Positions 7,154 through 16,800 of a stretch of 22,199 bases of DNA are shown piece by piece. How positions within the stretch are numbered: the stretch's first letter is position 1; each line of letters starts with the position of its first letter. The notes beneath the pieces were generated by a model. The model was given only the letters and a program-made list of their open reading frames with translations. It was not told the origin of the DNA and did no database searches. A program made the translations under genes and the position numbers. This DNA comes from a virus: positions 1 to 22,199 of IMG/VR virus record IMGVR_UViG_3300022907_000110; one strand, given 5' to 3'.

Positions 7154-7624
7154 CTAAGGTATTACTTCGACATTGTACACGTCTGCAATGTCTGTATCCA
7201 CCTTAGCAGCTTCTTGCAGCAAACGCTGCGCGACACTCGTTAAATAGTAAGCGCCGTTGTCGTCATATTTGTATAGAGCATCAAGTACAGCTTCTGGATT
7301 GTTACTTACCTGAGCCCAGTACCTGTACTTTTCTGGAAATACTAAGTCTAAGCTGTCGTCTGGCTTACACTCTTCACAGGGGGTAGCATTCCTTTTTAAA
7401 TCATATATAGGAGCTTCAGTCAGTTTATATTTAGAAACTAGAGTGCAAGCTGCCCCGTGGAATATTAGAGAAACACCAATACGAGAGAGTATATAAGAAC
7501 CGCTCTCGGTCTTATAGAGCTCAAACTCTATCCAACGGTAAGCGCCTCTACGAGCTGAAGTTGATTTAGCTAGCAGGGTGCCATTGAACTGGAGCTCTCT
7601 ATCGCCGTCTTTTACTGAATACAT
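7154..7624 (-). CDS. Small protein of unknown function with possible zinc-binding HxxxC...CxxC motif (156 aa)
   Basis: I do not recognise a named family. The protein has a beta-rich first half (LQFNGTLLA, YRWIEFELYKTESGSYILSRIG) followed by His56-x3-Cys60, then a TPCEECKP segment with Cys83 and Cys86. This spacing recalls Ada-like metal-binding knuckles that end PCxxCxP, so a structural zinc site is plausible. The C-terminal third, with DALYKYDDNGAYYLTSVAQRLL, looks helical. The ATG shares a base with the stop of the fibre gene (TAATG at 7622-7626), and the DNA polymerase gene follows after 13 bases, so it sits at the boundary of the structural and replication blocks. It could be a DNA-associated regulator or an accessory to the polymerase, but nothing in the sequence decides this. 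Confidence 0.75.
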   Translation of the reverse strand: MYSVKDGDRELQFNGTLLAKSTSARRGAYRWIEFELYKTESGSYILSRIGVSLIFHGAACTLVSKYKLTEAPIYDLKRNATPCEECKPDDSLDLVFPEKYRYWAQVSNNPEAVLDALYKYDDNGAYYLTSVAQRLLQEAAKVDTDIADVYNVEVIP

Positions 7625-10536
7625 TAGATACCTGCAGCATCCATTCTAGCCTGCAGGCTTGCTACTGTATTTTGCAGCTCCTCTATCTGAGATTTTTGCT
7701 GACGAACAATGTGTTGACCAAGGGCATTAATTGAGTGGAAGTCAAGAGACAGAGGGAGAGAACTGTCTAGCGGGTTTCCAGCTTCGTCTGTATCTGCTTG
7801 GTAGACAACTAGGTTAGTTAGCCCTGCTGATTCAAGATCTTCAGCAATAAATCCATAAACAAGATTGTCAGGATCTTCGTTTGGATTAAACTGTTTTACT
7901 GGTACAGAAAGAAACGCTTCTACCATTTCTGGCGTGATTTGTATTTCCTGAATGTTGCTCTTAAATCGACTAGCAGAAGTGTAGGCAAAAACTTGGTTAC
8001 TGCCGTTTACATGCAAAGGCGTTCCGCTAGTGGAGCTTGTAGGCGGCGAGTAGTACATAGTGCCACCAACGTTTAAGTCAGCATTGGCCCTAAAGTTATT
8101 TCTTGACTCTAGTCTGTTGTTCTCGATTGACAGCCTATACGTGTCGTAGTCAGCCGAGCTACTGCTACCAATTACAATGCCCTCATTAAACAGGGCCCAG
8201 CCCGCTGTATAGAAGCCTACCCTCGATGCGGCACCTACAGAGCCTCCAGGCAGGTAGGTACCAACAGATCCAGCAACTCCAACCGTAGTAGTGTTCCCGT
8301 TAATTAGAGTTGCATCCGCATCGCCTATAAACATGGACCAGCCGTTGTTGCTAGTTCCTACGGGATTTATCCTGAGTTTTGGCAAATAAGTGCTAGTACC
8401 AGCGTCGGCATAAATATTTGCTGTCATAGTGCCGTTATATAGGAACTTTAAGTCGGACCCTACAATGTCAATATTTTTGGAAGAGGTTTGAGTGGTCGTG
8501 AGCCTACCACCAGAAACCGTAGAACCAGTAATAGTTCCGCCGTCAATTATGTTACCGCTAATGGTTCCAGTAACAGTTATGTTGTCAGCGTCTAACGTGC
8601 CGCTAGTTATCGAGGTGGCACTTATGTTTGATACCGTAATCTCGTTTGCATCTATTGTTCCAGAGGTAATCGAGTTGGCATTTAAATTATTGACTGTAAT
8701 TTGATTACCATCAATAGTGGTGTTTGTTATCCCTGCACCTAATTGAACAGATCCATCTGAACTATTCATGCGGAAAGTTTCTATTCCGCTAGTTTTATGT
8801 ACTGCCCTCAGGAAGTTTGCATTCAACTGAATTTCATAGACGCTGGTGTTACTAGTGGCATTAATACTTTCACCGTTAAGGATGTAAGTAGAAATTGCTC
8901 CCGCTTCTATGGAAGCACCATCAACTTGAGAGATTCTAGCTGCAGTCTGAGCAGACCCTCCTGTGCTGTTTCCAGCCGAATCAACGGCAACAAATTTAAA
9001 GTAGTAATCTTGACCATATTGCATGTCTAGCAAATCGCCAGTGCTACTTTCTCTGTACTGATAGATGCTGCTGTAATTGTCGGTCCCAGCGGCCATAGAG
9101 GCTACTCTAGTGCTCGAGCTAGTTGTGAAGGGGGAGACGTCAGAGACGTGCGTTTCAATGTATCTAACGGATGGGTGCATATTGACGCCCGTATTGTCTA
9201 GTCCGTCCCACTTAGCCGTAACTACCCCCAAGTCCGATGACAAGTCAGGTGCACTTGGCGGATTTAGGGTTCCTGCAAAAGTTCCACTTGTGGTGTTAAA
9301 AGCTACAGCAGTAGATCTGTTCAAACTAGTGTCAACAGCAAATATGTTGAAATAGACGGTCACAGCAGGATCTAAGTCAGCGATAGTGAAAGTTGTCTCT
9401 GTGCTCAAAAGGCCACTCTTGGTCCACTCGGAGCCCGACACATACGAAGCCCAAACCTCGTAGCCAGCTAAATCATTTAGCGAGTTTCCATTGGCATCGT
9501 CAGTGGGGGCGTCCCATTCAAGAGTTATCTTTGCCCTGTGAGCCCCACTACCATCTGTGTATCCTCCAGATTCAGCAGAAACTACAGCTACGTTAGATAC
9601 AACGTTAGGGGCAACACTGTCGCCTCCGACCGCCTGAGTGCTAGAGGTAAACTCTGCCCAGCGGAGACCAGTCCAATAATAGGTAGTGTCGGGATTAGTG
9701 CTGGTATCAATCCAAGTATCACCAACTGCGGACCAGTTTCGCGCAGTTGGGTAGATGTATACGTCAGCAGTGGGGGTAATGGTTCCCGTGGGGGAGTCTA
9801 CGCCTGCAGAAAGTTCGTACTCTAGGGTGTTGCTAGTAACTGCTGTAACTGCAAATATTCCATCAACTCCGCTGGCTGTTACAGACTCTTGGTTATTAGC
9901 TGCATCGTCGTTAATGCTTGTAAAAATAACATCGCCGACCTCAAACTTGTGGTTAGTAGAAGTTGTTACGGTGACCGTAGTTCCAGTTATAGAAAACGAG
10001 CTTATTTGGAACTTAGTGGCAAGTCTTTTACGAGTTGTCCACGTAGACGGACCTAGGCTCTCGGGGGTAAACGAGTAGCTGTATCCAATAACGACTCCTG
10101 CATCTTGATCCTGAGTGGGGTCGTGCTCATAGGACTCTCTGCCACTCCACGGGGAAGTGTCCGTGTCGGTTACAGTAAAATTATTACTAGTTACATCAAC
10201 AATTTCTGCAGTAGTGCCGTGTATACCGCTAACCTCTATTCTTCCGCTTTCGCTCAGACTGCGAAGAACTGGCTGAGTGTATACCTCAACATAGTCGGCA
10301 TCTTTTCCTGTTAGTTTTTTGGGGTAGTAATATGCATCCTCGACTCGCGTGTATGTGTTGGGAGCAGATGATGCAATATAAAAGTTCTCATCAGCGGTGG
10401 CAATTCCTAAGTCTATGGCCGCATTAATCTGGGCACTAGTTAGGAGGGATATTGGCCTAAGCTCTACGGCTCTTATTCTCTGATCATAGCTACTAAGAGT
10501 AGTAGTTAGTCTCTTTCTACGCTTTCTAATTCCCAT
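7624..10536 (-). CDS. Tail fibre/minor tail protein with FN3 domains and C-terminal S74 intramolecular chaperone (970 aa)
   Basis: A receptor-binding or fibre-type virion protein. Residues 1-45 are basic then helical, probably the attachment to the tail tip. A beta module with NHKFEVGDVIF lies at about 178-258. Two fibronectin type III-like domains follow (about 307-415 and 425-536), then three 20-residue repeats (611-670) typical of trimeric beta-stranded shafts. The end (about 853-970) matches the peptidase S74 chaperone: SASRFKSNI aligns with the usual SDxRLKxNI, giving Ser854 and Lys859 as the likely dyad, followed by YGFIAEDLE and a C-terminal coiled coil. Such domains trimerise the fibre and then cut themselves off. 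The Asp of the usual motif is Ala here. The ATG overlaps the stop of the hub gene (TAATG). The receptor cannot be predicted. Confidence 0.85.
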   Translation of the reverse strand: MGIRKRRKRLTTTLSSYDQRIRAVELRPISLLTSAQINAAIDLGIATADENFYIASSAPNTYTRVEDAYYYPKKLTGKDADYVEVYTQPVLRSLSESGRIEVSGIHGTTAEIVDVTSNNFTVTDTDTSPWSGRESYEHDPTQDQDAGVVIGYSYSFTPESLGPSTWTTRKRLATKFQISSFSITGTTVTVTTSTNHKFEVGDVIFTSINDDAANNQESVTASGVDGIFAVTAVTSNTLEYELSAGVDSPTGTITPTADVYIYPTARNWSAVGDTWIDTSTNPDTTYYWTGLRWAEFTSSTQAVGGDSVAPNVVSNVAVVSAESGGYTDGSGAHRAKITLEWDAPTDDANGNSLNDLAGYEVWASYVSGSEWTKSGLLSTETTFTIADLDPAVTVYFNIFAVDTSLNRSTAVAFNTTSGTFAGTLNPPSAPDLSSDLGVVTAKWDGLDNTGVNMHPSVRYIETHVSDVSPFTTSSSTRVASMAAGTDNYSSIYQYRESSTGDLLDMQYGQDYYFKFVAVDSAGNSTGGSAQTAARISQVDGASIEAGAISTYILNGESINATSNTSVYEIQLNANFLRAVHKTSGIETFRMNSSDGSVQLGAGITNTTIDGNQITVNNLNANSITSGTIDANEITVSNISATSITSGTLDADNITVTGTISGNIIDGGTITGSTVSGGRLTTTQTSSKNIDIVGSDLKFLYNGTMTANIYADAGTSTYLPKLRINPVGTSNNGWSMFIGDADATLINGNTTTVGVAGSVGTYLPGGSVGAASRVGFYTAGWALFNEGIVIGSSSSADYDTYRLSIENNRLESRNNFRANADLNVGGTMYYSPPTSSTSGTPLHVNGSNQVFAYTSASRFKSNIQEIQITPEMVEAFLSVPVKQFNPNEDPDNLVYGFIAEDLESAGLTNLVVYQADTDEAGNPLDSSLPLSLDFHSINALGQHIVRQQKSQIEELQNTVASLQARMDAAGI
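8527..8706 (-). repeat. Three tandem 20-residue repeats in the fibre shaft
   Basis: Residues 611-670 of the fibre consist of three consecutive 20-residue units starting NQITVNNLNA, NEITVSNISA and DNITVTGTIS, the first two each ending SITSGT[IL]DA. The pattern of alternating hydrophobic and small or polar residues fits a trimeric beta-helix or beta-prism shaft. Unit number probably sets shaft length. Confidence 0.8.
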
Positions 10537-12830
10537 TAGTCTAAGAATGCCTTTCCATCAATAACAGTTATTCCGCTAATCGGCACTGAAGGCTCTATCA
10601 CTAGCTCTAGCTCTACTTCTTCAGGGTAACTTGGAGTGTCGGGTACGTTTACATCGAAAGAAGCTATCTTTCTTACAAGAATTCCGCTGCCATCGTCATA
10701 AGTTTGCTCTAGGCCACTGCTGGCTCTTTGGATCAAGAAATCGTCAGCAAGACGGACAGTACACCAGTCTCCAGGATTGTAGTCACCAAGTTTTGGAAAC
10801 GCAGACCCGTTAACTCCAATAGTAAATGTTCCAATAGGAGGAACTGACTCCTCCAACATACGCTGAGCTTGTTTGTATAGAGTAGTTTCGTCCATTGACT
10901 CTAGAGTGTCTACAGCATCTAGCAGTGCCCAGCCGTCATTCAGGAGTAGGTGGTTAGACGCAGCCGAATATGGCTGACTTGCATCTGATGAAAGAGCCTC
11001 GTCCGTACCTCTAACAAAAAACCTAGTTGCCGCGTCCTCTGCAGATTCGTCTAAACTTGCCTCTAGTATGTTCCCTGGGTATTCAAATATTAAAGAGTCA
11101 GCGCCGTATGCACTAACTGGTATAGGACCAGAAAATCCCGTTGCTTGCGTTGCAAGATAGCTAGTCAGTTCAGCTGGAACTAGGGGTAAAAATTTAAATT
11201 CGCGCTTAAACTCGTTTGTATTCGAGTTGTAGCTGCAATCAACTCTATATTCAAAGCCGCCAGGTTTAGTCGAGTAGTCTTCTAAAACTTCTGCAACAGT
11301 TTTTAGCTCAAATCCGCGTACTATTGGATTAGCTTCATAATTACCACTAGTAGCAACGTTGGGGAAGTCAAAACCTAAATCACCCGAAGTCGTGTGCTCC
11401 CCGAAAGTTCCGTAAGTCACAGCTGCCCTACGAGTCACCCTAGGAGGCTGCGACTCAGCGGTTCCTCCCGAGCTATAAGTGTCTACATTGCTGCTTGCTA
11501 CAGTAAATGTAGTGTCTGTTCTAGATTCTACATAGTAGTCTCCATCAAAAGAAGACGGCGTTACGTTAGAGACTGCAACAGACGCCCCGACCGTGAAGTC
11601 ATTTTCGGCAGTAAAGGTTACGCTAACACCGTTTCCAGTAGCACCAGTTATGTCAGTTATTGAGTAGACAGAGGTGTAGCTGAGAGCAATGTCAGATCCA
11701 AACATGACAACCCTAAAACTTGTAGAAGTCGGGACATCATAAACCGTAAAGTAGCCATCAAAAGTTTCGCTAACGTGTTCTATATAGACAATGTTATTCG
11801 CGGTGTAGCCATGTGCAGATGTGGTGTTGTATGTTGCAATGTTGGAGTCTCTAGAGAAAGAAACAACATTAGCGACATAGTTTGTCTCTGATATAGAGGC
11901 AACATCGCTTCCTGTATTTACATAACTAAAACTATTATTACTGACAATGTCGCTTACCACGGCTTCGCTAGCATTGAATGCCGAATCTGTAGTCACATCA
12001 GTAATTGTCACTTTTTGACCCTCTACCAGCTCGTGAGACTTAGTGAGAGTTAAAGTTGCTACGTTATTGGTTCTTTCTACAGAATCAATCTCGTTGAATA
12101 AATCAATTCCGGGCCGAATTGCATCATTAGCAAAGTCAAAGTCAAAAAGATCTGTATTTAACTCTTGCATTAAATCTTTTGCGTAGTCGTAAGTATCTTG
12201 ACGAGTTTGAACAGTAATTGGAGACTCTGAGCCCATAGTCAGGTTCGGCATAACTTTAGTGGTATTAGTAGCGTCAACATACTCTGCATCTACTGTTATT
12301 ACAGACTTACCATCAACATTAGTGGTAGCAGTGTTTACAGTAAAATACCCAGTGTATTTAGCGTAGTCAGTGCCCCAGTCAATCCAAACGGCTTCATTAG
12401 CTTCGAAGCCGTATTGTCCGTTAGACAAAGTTATGGTGGCTATTCCATCAACTACCTGAGCAGTTGCCTCATAGTCTGAGCTCCAAGTTTTCCATACAAC
12501 CCTGTGAGACAAGTAGCTAGTAAACTCGGAGGCGCTAACGCTTAAGACTTTGTCAATTAGGCTGTAGTTTCTGCTCCAAATAATTCCTCCCCAGACACAA
12601 ACATTGTTTCTAACAATATAAAGTGCTGTTTTGCCCGGAAGTGTCGTGTTGTATAGATCTAAGTTGTAAGTGTCAGCAATAATAGGCACATCACCAGAAA
12701 AACGACCAGCCTCGACTAGTGACCTAGAATAGTTAACTGATTTAAATGGAATTTCAGCGAGCAGGGTATTAGTGAGCAAGTCAGTGGTGAAGTATCTGTA
12801 CTCCACTGCTTCAGTAGTGTTTACTGTCAT
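10536..12830 (-). CDS. Minor tail protein, probable baseplate hub with inserted repeat modules (764 aa)
   Basis: The position between the distal tail protein and the fibre is where siphophages encode the hub or tail-associated protein. The N-terminal 118 residues (YIVRNNVCVWGGIIWSRNYS, then SVSASEFTSYLSHRVV) and the region from about 500 on (FELKTVAEVLEDYSTKPGG, then LGDYNPGDWCTVRL) match the split hub fold seen in actinophage minor tail proteins of the Gp37-like kind. Between these halves lie four beta modules (about 120-195, 248-322, 323-390 and 391-460) with the pattern hydrophobic strand, then H-x-hydrophobic, then G-x-x-V-x-I. They probably decorate the tail tip. No lytic domain is visible. 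The start is an ATG with AGGGA eight bases upstream. The end overlaps the fibre gene by the TAATG junction. Confidence 0.75.
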   Translation of the reverse strand: MTVNTTEAVEYRYFTTDLLTNTLLAEIPFKSVNYSRSLVEAGRFSGDVPIIADTYNLDLYNTTLPGKTALYIVRNNVCVWGGIIWSRNYSLIDKVLSVSASEFTSYLSHRVVWKTWSSDYEATAQVVDGIATITLSNGQYGFEANEAVWIDWGTDYAKYTGYFTVNTATTNVDGKSVITVDAEYVDATNTTKVMPNLTMGSESPITVQTRQDTYDYAKDLMQELNTDLFDFDFANDAIRPGIDLFNEIDSVERTNNVATLTLTKSHELVEGQKVTITDVTTDSAFNASEAVVSDIVSNNSFSYVNTGSDVASISETNYVANVVSFSRDSNIATYNTTSAHGYTANNIVYIEHVSETFDGYFTVYDVPTSTSFRVVMFGSDIALSYTSVYSITDITGATGNGVSVTFTAENDFTVGASVAVSNVTPSSFDGDYYVESRTDTTFTVASSNVDTYSSGGTAESQPPRVTRRAAVTYGTFGEHTTSGDLGFDFPNVATSGNYEANPIVRGFELKTVAEVLEDYSTKPGGFEYRVDCSYNSNTNEFKREFKFLPLVPAELTSYLATQATGFSGPIPVSAYGADSLIFEYPGNILEASLDESAEDAATRFFVRGTDEALSSDASQPYSAASNHLLLNDGWALLDAVDTLESMDETTLYKQAQRMLEESVPPIGTFTIGVNGSAFPKLGDYNPGDWCTVRLADDFLIQRASSGLEQTYDDGSGILVRKIASFDVNVPDTPSYPEEVELELVIEPSVPISGITVIDGKAFLD
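11451..12473 (-). repeat. Region of four diverged beta-module repeats in the hub-like protein
   Basis: Four units of about 65-75 residues lie at residues 120-195, 248-322, 323-390 and 391-460. The last three are directly in tandem. Shared features are a strand like VATLTLT or IATYNTT, a KSHELVEGQKVTI or SAHGYTANNIVYI segment, FDG[YD][FY]xV, and a final TSFRV or TTFTV strand. They resemble small beta modules scattered through phage tail proteins. They are too diverged to show as DNA repeats. Confidence 0.7.
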
Positions 12831-12867
12831 TTTTATGTCCCTACGATTTACCTATATATTTTACCAG

Positions 12868-13884
12868 CTAGTAGAGCCACCCAGAGCGGTAGATAACTTT
12901 ACATTTAGCACTGCTAGAAGCGTTAGAGGTGTCTTCAAATTCAATCTGATTGGCACCAGGTTCAAGGTATATCCACCCGACAAGGACCGATGCTTTAGCC
13001 CTACCGCTCACTACAGTTTGAGTAGTGTTTAAAGTATTTGCTGTCTCCACGCTGTCCGTCACCGAGAGAATTTCTCTTTCTAGGGTGTCAATTTGGAGAG
13101 TCTCGCTTAATGTGTAATCACCTACGGCCGTGTTCCAGTAGGTAGTGTCAATAATCTCTATTGTCTGGCCGTTAGTTGAATTTAAAATTGTTGCTGGTGC
13201 AGACGTGGAAGATGTTAGCGCATCGTCGTAAATTTCTATAATTACAGGAACTGCAGTGTCACCGTAGTTAAATACGTTTGCAGAGCCGCCCGAAGTTATT
13301 ACGTTAGAGCGAGTACCGTCTCCATCAGGCGAGCTGTCATACCACTCGTACTTGATGGGGTCCGCAGCTTTTAGCCCAATAGAGAAGTCGTGACGTCCCC
13401 TAGCTCCGACGCTAGCAATCTCTGGCTGACCATTTAGTCGAACATTTGCAGCTCTAGTTCCTCCGGGCTCCTCTACTTTAAGCCAGCCGCCATCCTGAGT
13501 TTTTACAAGATTTATGGCTTGAAGCAACTGAATCCTAGCATTTGCAGCATTTGCAGGGTCAGTAGGAATGAATGATCCCTCTAGAGTTATGAGCCTGTCA
13601 GTGTAGCGACCAATGGCATCGTAAGAACCGTCACCCCAGCCTCGTGTCAACTCTGGAAGCTCTGGCTCTGGAAGGGTCCACCAACCTTCTAGCTCGGTCA
13701 TTACCCAGACTACGTTATTAGTGGTGTCTAACTTGTTGAGAGTGAGGCCATTAATCTCTACATCTTCAGCCAGCTTTAGGCCAGATATCTCGGGAGTGGG
13801 AAGATTAGTTAAAGCCTTATTGACAATTTTGTTTTCTTCAGCCTGCTCTTGGGCCGCTACGGGGGATTCATAGTATTCTGACAT
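12868..13884 (-). CDS. Distal tail protein-like minor tail protein (Dit-like, 338 aa)
   Basis: Directly after the tape measure gene is the usual place for the distal tail protein, the ring that joins the tube to the tail tip. The N-terminal half contains GLTLNKLDTTNNVVWVMTEL, then RGWGDGSYDAIGRYTDRLITLEGSF and the later RHDFSIGLKAADPIKYEWY. This series of segments, with a short strand, a glycine-rich turn and a Phe/Ile-rich strand, is characteristic of actinophage Dit-like proteins. The C-terminal half (about 205-338) is another beta-sandwich-like region that could contact host carbohydrate or the hub. The ATG shares one base with the tape measure stop (TAATG at 13882-13886). A 37-base spacer separates its stop from the hub gene. 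The family likeness is from memory; the position supports it strongly. Confidence 0.75.
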   Translation of the reverse strand: MSEYYESPVAAQEQAEENKIVNKALTNLPTPEISGLKLAEDVEINGLTLNKLDTTNNVVWVMTELEGWWTLPEPELPELTRGWGDGSYDAIGRYTDRLITLEGSFIPTDPANAANARIQLLQAINLVKTQDGGWLKVEEPGGTRAANVRLNGQPEIASVGARGRHDFSIGLKAADPIKYEWYDSSPDGDGTRSNVITSGGSANVFNYGDTAVPVIIEIYDDALTSSTSAPATILNSTNGQTIEIIDTTYWNTAVGDYTLSETLQIDTLEREILSVTDSVETANTLNTTQTVVSGRAKASVLVGWIYLEPGANQIEFEDTSNASSSAKCKVIYRSGWLY

Positions 13885-16800
13885 TAGATGCTGCCCTTCC
13901 TAATCTCAAAGGCAATGCGGCGCGAGACAACTTCTGCAAGCTCTCGCTCGTTCATTCCGGGGGCTGGATTTACTGTTACGTTGACGTTCGAGCCCATGCG
14001 GATTTTTTGGTTGTTATTTATAGCATCTAGCAAATCCCTATTTGCAGAAGTAGCGCGAGCATTTACGACATACTCTCCGTTCGAGAGCATTGCTGGGATT
14101 GAGTCAGAGCGAGCTGTACCCAAGCCCGAAACAATTCCGCCCGTACTAAACTTTTGAATAGCCCCGACTAAGCCTCCATCTTTAAACGGATAGCTCAGCC
14201 CCGTGGTGTTCATGATTCTTCTAATGTTAGGAGTAATAGAGTCATACATACTGAACGTCTTGAGCTCTTCGTTGATACCCTCTCCTAGGGCAGCGGCAGC
14301 CTGCTCGCCCGCTTGACCATAAAGGTCAATGAACTTTTGTTTTTCCTCGTCAGTGCCGTCAACTAGTGCTTGAACGAGAGCAGCTCCCGCTTGACCCATC
14401 TCTTCTACTTGAGCATAGACATCCGCGGGGAGCTCTTTGTGGAGCTCTGCAAGATTATCTTTCCAGTTTTGTTCTGCTAGAAGTTGATCCTCCAGCTGCT
14501 GCAGGTAGACCTCTAAGTTAAAGCTTTGGCCGTCGTAGTAGTCTTCCCAGCTATCGCTAGCATCCTCTGTATCCTCGGCCATTTGAATTGCCCACGCCAT
14601 TGTGGCATCTTTATTTCTAGAAAGTGCTCCATCTAGATCAAGGAGTTCTCCCACTGCTGCGTCAAATCGAGCTTTTTCTTCTCGACGGATTCGCTCCATC
14701 TCGATGTTGGCTTCTTCAGCTGCCGCGAGCTGTTGCCGTATGGCAACCTCTCCTTCACCAATGGCCAAGTTGACCAACTTTTGCTTGTCAATGGTTCCAT
14801 CCATGTTGTGGATGGTAATCCCCATTTGGTCAGCTTGGTCGATGAGGGCTTCTTTATACTCGTCCATTTCATCAATGGCAACAATGAGCTCGTCCTTACT
14901 TAGACCAACCTCTGCACCAAACCTTCTGAGCTGCTCTTGAGCCCTTGGAAGGTCCGTGACGGCAATGTCAGCAAGAGACCTACCAATTGCTCCAAAGGAG
15001 TCAGCTAGGGCAGTAGTTCCACCATTTGAGTAAATGTAGTTTTCTTGCGCTTTAGCGAGTCCACCAATTTTTTCTTTCATCTGGTCAATAGACTTAATGC
15101 TGTCTTTGATGCCGTTCGGAACAGCAAGAGTTGCTTTTTCCCAAACCGTAGCCGCGTCAGCGCCGTCTTCGAATGCGTCAGTTATGCCGCTAGTGGCCTT
15201 TTCCATTCTTTTACCATGTTCAGCCACAATAAGTGTGACCGCAGCCACGACTCCGCCAATTACGGCAGCTAGAGGCAAGAACGGAAGTAAGGCAGCTTGA
15301 ACTGTTGCTGTAGCTGCAAGGGCAGCACGACTTAGCCCTCCCATGACTGCAGTAGCACTTCCAGCAGCTGGAGCGATGAGACCCACGTAGGTAAGAAGTC
15401 TAATTATAAATCCAGTACCAACAAGACCAATTTTCCCTAGCATGGTAAACAAGAGTCCGAAAGCACTAAGCACAGCGAAAGCTTGACCAACAACATTATC
15501 TAAAAGTGGCTTTAAAGCATTTACAATCTCTTCTATGCCTTGGAATGCATAGTTAAGGGTCTCCAAGAAAGTCTGAGGAACTCCTGAATCTGTAAAGGCT
15601 GCGATAATTCCTGTAAGGGTGCTTAGGATTTCTCCAAGGGCAGGCGCTGACTCTACCATTGCTGTTAGCAACTGAGAGAATTCATATGAACCTTCGTCTA
15701 GAGCTTCCCAGAATTCTGCCACAGCAGGGTTTGCTCCTAGTCGAATTAGGGTCTCGAACGCCCCTCCTAAAGCATTACCTATTGCAATAAAGTTGTCCGC
15801 TGACCTAGAGAAGTATGTCTCTAGGAAAGCCTGATCTGCATCAGCCCAAGCTCCCGTGATTTCATCTAGCCAGTCAAGTATCTTCCAGCCACCAGTTCCA
15901 GGGGTAAAGTTGGCTGCTACCATGTTGACTATAAAATCAAATGTTTGACCAAAGATTTCTCCAAGTTTTGCAGCATTGTCTCCAGCTTGAGTGAAGAAAG
16001 CTTCCAGCTCTCCAGTTTGGGCTTTTATGTCCAAGAAGGTTGCCCAGCTGCCCGCCTTGTCGTCTAGGTACTCTAGGAATCTTCTAGTGAGGGGATCCGC
16101 TTCCTTAACTGCAGTAAGAAGGGCATCAAATAGGTTTCCAAATATTGACCCAAAAATAGGTATATTTTCTGCCATATCGCCCAAGACGTCATCTAGCTTT
16201 TGTAGGTTATCTCTAGCTAAAAGAATGTCCGTGAAGTTTTCTACAGCACCGCCAACAGCTACACCTAGGTCGTAGAACCTGTCCTTCAAAATTACTGGCA
16301 GACCGCTGTCAATAATCCTCTTCATTTGCTCTTCAAGAATCGGGAGGAATCCAGAAGCAGCAGCCTCTTTTAGCTCTTCTTGTATAGGAGCTATAGATAC
16401 GAGGAACTCTGCAAACGCCCGCTGAGAATCCGTTAGACCTGCAAACGGGTCGGAACCAGCACCACCACCCCTAAGTCCGTCAATGCCCTTATTGACTTGG
16501 TCGTTGAGGTCCTCGCGATTTGCAATTGCTTTTCTATAGGCAAGTTCTGCTTCTTTGAAGGCAAGGCTTGCTTCCCTACGAACCCTAGAGTTGGGGGCAA
16601 GGTCAGCTGTTCTAAGAAGATTTTCTCTAGCTTTTTCTAGATTTAGTGCAGCACGCTCTTCACCTAAAGCAGCATCTTCAGCAGCAAAAAGTAGATCTTC
16701 GTATTTTTTAGTGAGATCTTCTACGCTCTCGCTGAGTCCGCTCGTCGCATCCGTAGCCTTTTCTACAGCAGAGCCAACGTCGCCTAGTGCAAACGTTGCA

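Noticed and set aside
8492-8704. Plus-strand hydrophobic frame opposite the fibre repeats
   Set aside because: It is the antisense of the Thr/Ile-rich 20-residue repeats; no ribosome site or context supports it.
9755-10078. Plus-strand frame of 107 codons, and several similar plus-strand frames across the window
   Set aside because: All lie opposite confidently assigned minus-strand genes and lack recognisable domains or ribosome sites.
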